A stretch of 7,843 bases of DNA, from contig NCBD01000041.1 in NCBI GenBank assembly GCA_002255315.1, positions 1 through 7,843 of the forward strand, given 5' to 3'. The notes below the pieces were generated by a model. The model saw only the letters and a list, made by a program, of their open reading frames with translations. It made no database searches and had not been told where the DNA came from. The DNA is from Actinobacteria bacterium 21-64-8. GTDB lineage: Bacteria; Actinomycetota; Acidimicrobiia; Acidimicrobiales; RAAP-2. Shown one piece after another: positions 5,809-7,843 of the stretch. The stretch's first letter is position 1. Each line of letters begins with the position of its first letter. Position numbers and translations under genes: made by a program.

Positions 5809-6864
5809 GTGAAGGCCCTCACCGTTATTCCGCACCAGGCGCACTCCGCCGAACTGAGCGAGGTCGACGAACCGCCCAGCACCGACGGTCCCATCCTGGT
5901 CGCGACTCAGGCCGTGGGAATCTGCGGCACCGATCTCGAAATTCTCGCCGGCGACTACGGCTGGGCTCCGCCCGGTCGCGAGCGCCTCACCCTCGGTCAC
6001 GAATCGCTCGGGCGAGTGCTCGAGGCTCCGTCGGGAGCGCCAGTCGCCGTCGGAGATCTGGTCGTGGGCATCGTCCGCCGACCTGACCCGGTACCGTGCG
6101 CCAACTGCGCCGTTGGCGAGTGGGACTTCTGTCGTAACGGCCGTTACACCGAGCGCGGGATCAAGGAGCTCGACGGGTACTTGAGTGAGCGCTACCGCAT
6201 CACGCCCGAGTTCGTGGTACGCGTCGAGCCCGCACTGGGCACCCTCGGGGTTCTGCTCGAACCCACCAGCGTCGTCGCCAAGGCCTGGGAGGACGTCGAT
6301 CGCATCGGGGGGCGCGCCCACTGGGCCCCGGTGAGCGCTCTGGTGACGGGGGCGGGACCGATTGGACTCCTCGCGGCACTGCTCGGCGTGCAGCGCGGAC
6401 TCGAGGTCCACGTGCTCGACCAGATGACCGGTGGCGTCAAGCCGGACCTAGTGCGCGCGCTCGGGGCGACCTACCACCACGGCGCGATTGGCGACCTTGG
6501 CTTTGCGCCCGACGTCATTATCGAGTGCACGGGTGTCGCGACTCTCGTGCTCGATGCGATGACCCACGTCGGTGACGGCGGCGTGGTCTGTCTCACCGGC
6601 GTCTCGTCCGCAGGACACCTCCTCAGCGTCGACGAGGGAGCGCTCAATCGCAACATGGTGCTCTCGAATGTGGCCATCGTCGGCTCGGTCAACGCGAACC
6701 GACGTCACTATGAAGCGGCGGCCGACGCACTCGCGCGCGCGAACCACGACTGGCTCGCTCGCCTCGTGAGTCGTCGTGTGCCGCTGGCGCAGTGGTCGAG
6801 TGCCCTCGAGCGCCGCGACGATGACGTCAAGGTGGTCATTGAGGTCGCGCCCTCGCTGACGTAA
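5809..6864 (+). CDS. gdh: Glucose 1-dehydrogenase, zinc-dependent MDR family
   Basis: A 351-residue medium-chain dehydrogenase of the glucose dehydrogenase type known from archaea and some bacteria; it oxidises glucose to gluconolactone with NAD(P)+. GICGTD (37-42) gives catalytic-zinc ligand Cys39, GHE (63-65) gives His64 and Glu65, and Glu151 lies in LLEPTS. The segment RRPDPVPCANC to GIKELDG (90-123) is characteristic of glucose dehydrogenases rather than ordinary alcohol dehydrogenases. The Rossmann motif GAGPIG is at 181-186, and Asp204 at the end of the following strand suggests NAD+ preference (inference). The structural-zinc lobe shows Cys97, Cys100 and Cys108, while the first Cys of the archaeal four-Cys set appears replaced (Asp94 region). 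It is downstream of the GH15 gene and divergent from gntK, so its substrate source and product consumer are neighbours. Confidence 0.87.
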   Translation: MKALTVIPHQAHSAELSEVDEPPSTDGPILVATQAVGICGTDLEILAGDYGWAPPGRERLTLGHESLGRVLEAPSGAPVAVGDLVVGIVRRPDPVPCANCAVGEWDFCRNGRYTERGIKELDGYLSERYRITPEFVVRVEPALGTLGVLLEPTSVVAKAWEDVDRIGGRAHWAPVSALVTGAGPIGLLAALLGVQRGLEVHVLDQMTGGVKPDLVRALGATYHHGAIGDLGFAPDVIIECTGVATLVLDAMTHVGDGGVVCLTGVSSAGHLLSVDEGALNRNMVLSNVAIVGSVNANRRHYEAAADALARANHDWLARLVSRRVPLAQWSSALERRDDDVKVVIEVAPSLT

Positions 6865-6943
6865 CCGCGCCGCTGCGACGTCGTCAGTCGTAGTTCGACG
6901 GGGAGTGCCCGCAGTGGAGCGCCGTCGCCAGTCCTCGGGTACC
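6865..6943. other. Short convergent gap, weak dyads only
   Basis: The 79 bases between the dehydrogenase stop and the PIN-like stop contain an 8-base palindrome CGACGTCG (6876-6883). They also hold a 6-base dyad CTGACG/CGTCAG (6856-6861 and 6882-6887) and a 4-base stem CGGG/CCCG (6899-6911). None has a following T-run, so no terminator can be called with confidence. Confidence 0.3.
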
Positions 6944-7369
6944 TCACGTCGGGGCGACGATTTCCCACGCGAGAAGTTCGCCGTCGAGCACCGTCGGCAA
7001 CACTCCGTTGGCCGCCTCTGGCGACAGCCAGATCGTGGCCGAGAGGGCGCGAGCCGCGGCCACCGCCTCAAGGTTGAGAAGGTTCAACTGAGAGTGGCGC
7101 TCGGCAATCTCAACCATGAGCGGTACAAGCTGCCGTGTGGAGGGAAGGCCAATGCGCTCTGGCAACTGAAGCATTGCGCCAATTGCGCGCCGCTGTTCGA
7201 GTCGCTGCAATTCGCGGAATGGTCCAGACAGATGTCCGCCGGCGCCGAGAACGGCAGCACGGCACGCGCGGTAGTACCAGTAAGTAGTGGTGTGCAGATG
7301 CACCTCGGGTCTACGAATGCCAACGAGTAGCTCCTCGATCAAGAGGCGGTCGTCGAGGACGACGTTCAC
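6944..7369 (-). CDS. PIN-like protein, probable toxin partner of the AbrB-type antitoxin
   Basis: A 141-residue protein in the position of a VapC-type toxin. The start MNVVLDDRLLIEELL matches the first PIN strand and helix (usually LD-T-S/N), giving Asp6 and Asp7. LNLLNLEAVAAARALSATIWLS (95-116) lines up with the late PIN segment, usually L-S-L-x-D-A followed by an Ala-rich helix and a strand. Asn99 stands where the third catalytic Asp is expected, and the fourth acidic position after the last strand is Ser-Pro-Glu. HTTTYWYYRAC (26-36) is aromatic-rich and not typical of VapC. Its GTG start shares one base with the antitoxin TAG (TAGTG), and no Shine-Dalgarno is seen, so translation is probably coupled. 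PIN toxins are RNases; whether this one cleaves RNA is open. It may be a distinct PIN-like subfamily. Confidence 0.6.
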   Translation of the reverse strand: MNVVLDDRLLIEELLVGIRRPEVHLHTTTYWYYRACRAAVLGAGGHLSGPFRELQRLEQRRAIGAMLQLPERIGLPSTRQLVPLMVEIAERHSQLNLLNLEAVAAARALSATIWLSPEAANGVLPTVLDGELLAWEIVAPT

Positions 7370-7611
7370 TACTGATCGGCGAGGTCGGGATCGTCGATTG
7401 CTGCTAATCCGGCGTTGTAGCGCTCGGTAAGGACGCTTTTCAGTTCAGCCTTGGCTCGTGCCATTCCTCCAGGCAGAACTAATGCGGCGTCGCCTAAGTC
7501 AACGAAGGCGATCTCGCCACCGTCCTCAATACCCCAACGATGCCTGAGTTCTGCCGGAAGACTGGTTTGACCACGCTGCGACACACGGGCCTGACTGACG
7601 GGAGTTGACAT
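7369..7611 (-). CDS. AbrB/MazE (SpoVT-AbrB fold) antitoxin
   Basis: An 80-residue protein with one swapped-hairpin AbrB domain at about residues 5-45. ARVSQRGQTSLPAELRHRWG is the standard opening strand and loop, and IEDGGEIAFVDLGDAALVLPGG completes the fold. The acidic, helical C-terminus (about 50-80, ending in DDPDLADQ) would wrap the toxin, as in known pairs. The frame opens seven codons earlier, but the ATG at 7611 starts exactly at the conserved domain and has TACAAT ending six bases upstream with no Shine-Dalgarno. That suggests a leaderless mRNA starting at this ATG. Such antitoxins bind their own promoter and repress the operon. It is the first gene of a two-gene unit with the PIN-like protein. 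Confidence 0.82.
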   Translation of the reverse strand: MSTPVSQARVSQRGQTSLPAELRHRWGIEDGGEIAFVDLGDAALVLPGGMARAKAELKSVLTERYNAGLAAIDDPDLADQ

Positions 7612-7649
7612 GAATGCATTGTAGTATGCCAAGTGTTACAAGGCGTCAA
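7612..7649 (-). promoter_or_regulatory. Promoter and candidate operator of the toxin-antitoxin pair
   Basis: On the minus strand, TACAAT (7623 to 7618) is a good -10, six bases before the ATG. TTGACG (7649 to 7644) is a good -35 sequence, but the spacer is 20 bases to TACAAT and 17 to the poorer TACTAC. Inverted arms TTGTA (7619-7623) and TACAA (7637-7641) flank a 13-base centre over the -10. The palindrome ATGCAT (7614-7619) lies at the presumed start. Either dyad could be the antitoxin operator. Confidence 0.5.
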
Positions 7650-7843
7650 CGACCGTACGATCTCGCGACCTTTTCCATAGGTGAGCGGGTTGGCGTTGCT
7701 TCGAACTTGCAGCGTCATCTCCCCACACGGACCAGTGCGAGGTCGCATTTTTGTCAAGTCGAGCAGCAGAACAGAACCCGCACGGACCACCAACACCTGT
7801 AGGTTGCGCATCTATCGCATGGGGCGCCGATGACACGTGCTTG
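7650..7843. other. No recognisable gene up to the window edge
   Basis: Short frames on both strands have no recognisable domain, ribosome binding site or the codon pattern of the neighbours. G+C is visibly lower than in the metabolic genes. A 9-base direct repeat CACGGACCA occurs at 7726-7734 and 7781-7789. The stretch could be intergenic or the eroded end of a gene beyond the window. Confidence 0.4.

Noticed and set aside
5773..6411. 212-codon minus frame opposite the glucose dehydrogenase
   Set aside because: Antisense shadow of a gene with clear motifs and a strong RBS.
7726..7789. Direct repeat CACGGACCA at 7726 and 7781 as an att site or CRISPR remnant
   Set aside because: Only nine bases, two copies, no integrase, cas gene or regular spacing in the window.
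7494..7811. Minus-strand frame of 105 codons upstream of and over the antitoxin
   Set aside because: It overlaps most of the antitoxin promoter and half its gene, has no recognised motif and no RBS.
1..7843. tRNA, rRNA, riboswitch, IS element or CRISPR array
   Set aside because: No cloverleaf with a GGTTCAAATC-like arm, no rRNA-like stretch, no transposase and no regular repeat-spacer pattern were seen on either strand.

Overview
The window is high-GC DNA, about 65-70% or more G+C in most genes by eye. Codons end mostly in G or C, GTG and TTG starts are common, and at least two genes look leaderless. This fits a high-GC actinobacterium, possibly Acidimicrobiia-like, but nothing here fixes the taxon. 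Genes are tightly packed on both strands and there are no rRNA, tRNA, CRISPR or IS elements.

Left part (1-2516): the 3' end of a TetR-type regulator on +, a 13-bp tandem repeat at its stop codon, then a divergent pair. One member is a YeiH-type ten-TM putative sulfate exporter (minus, 472-1533). The other is a CysL/YeiE-like LysR regulator (plus, 1614-2516). The 80-bp gap between them holds overlapping opposed -10 elements and one TNA-N7-TNA LysR box. This is the classic arrangement of a LysR regulator controlling its divergent neighbour.

Middle part (2519-6864): a low-molecular-weight protein tyrosine phosphatase and a GntK gluconokinase, both on minus. A shared upstream region of about 190 bp separates them from a GH15 glucoside hydrolase (trehalase/glucoamylase type) and a zinc-dependent glucose 1-dehydrogenase, both on plus. 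Read together, GH15, glucose dehydrogenase and gluconokinase form a coherent route: alpha-glucoside to glucose, then gluconolactone/gluconate, then 6-phosphogluconate. It enters the oxidative pentose phosphate or Entner-Doudoroff pathway without glucokinase. A lactonase is not seen in the window.

Right part (6944-7843): a two-gene minus-strand module of AbrB/MazE-type antitoxin followed by a PIN-like protein, joined by a one-base stop/start overlap (TAGTG). The PIN-like protein seems to have lost part of the canonical acidic active site. G+C falls to roughly 50-58% in sampled blocks from about 7380 on, and the last about 195 bases have no recognisable gene. This suggests an acquired accessory segment.

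The best candidates for something under-described are the divergent PIN-like/AbrB pair and the compact glucose-oxidation cluster. No wholly new system is evident.
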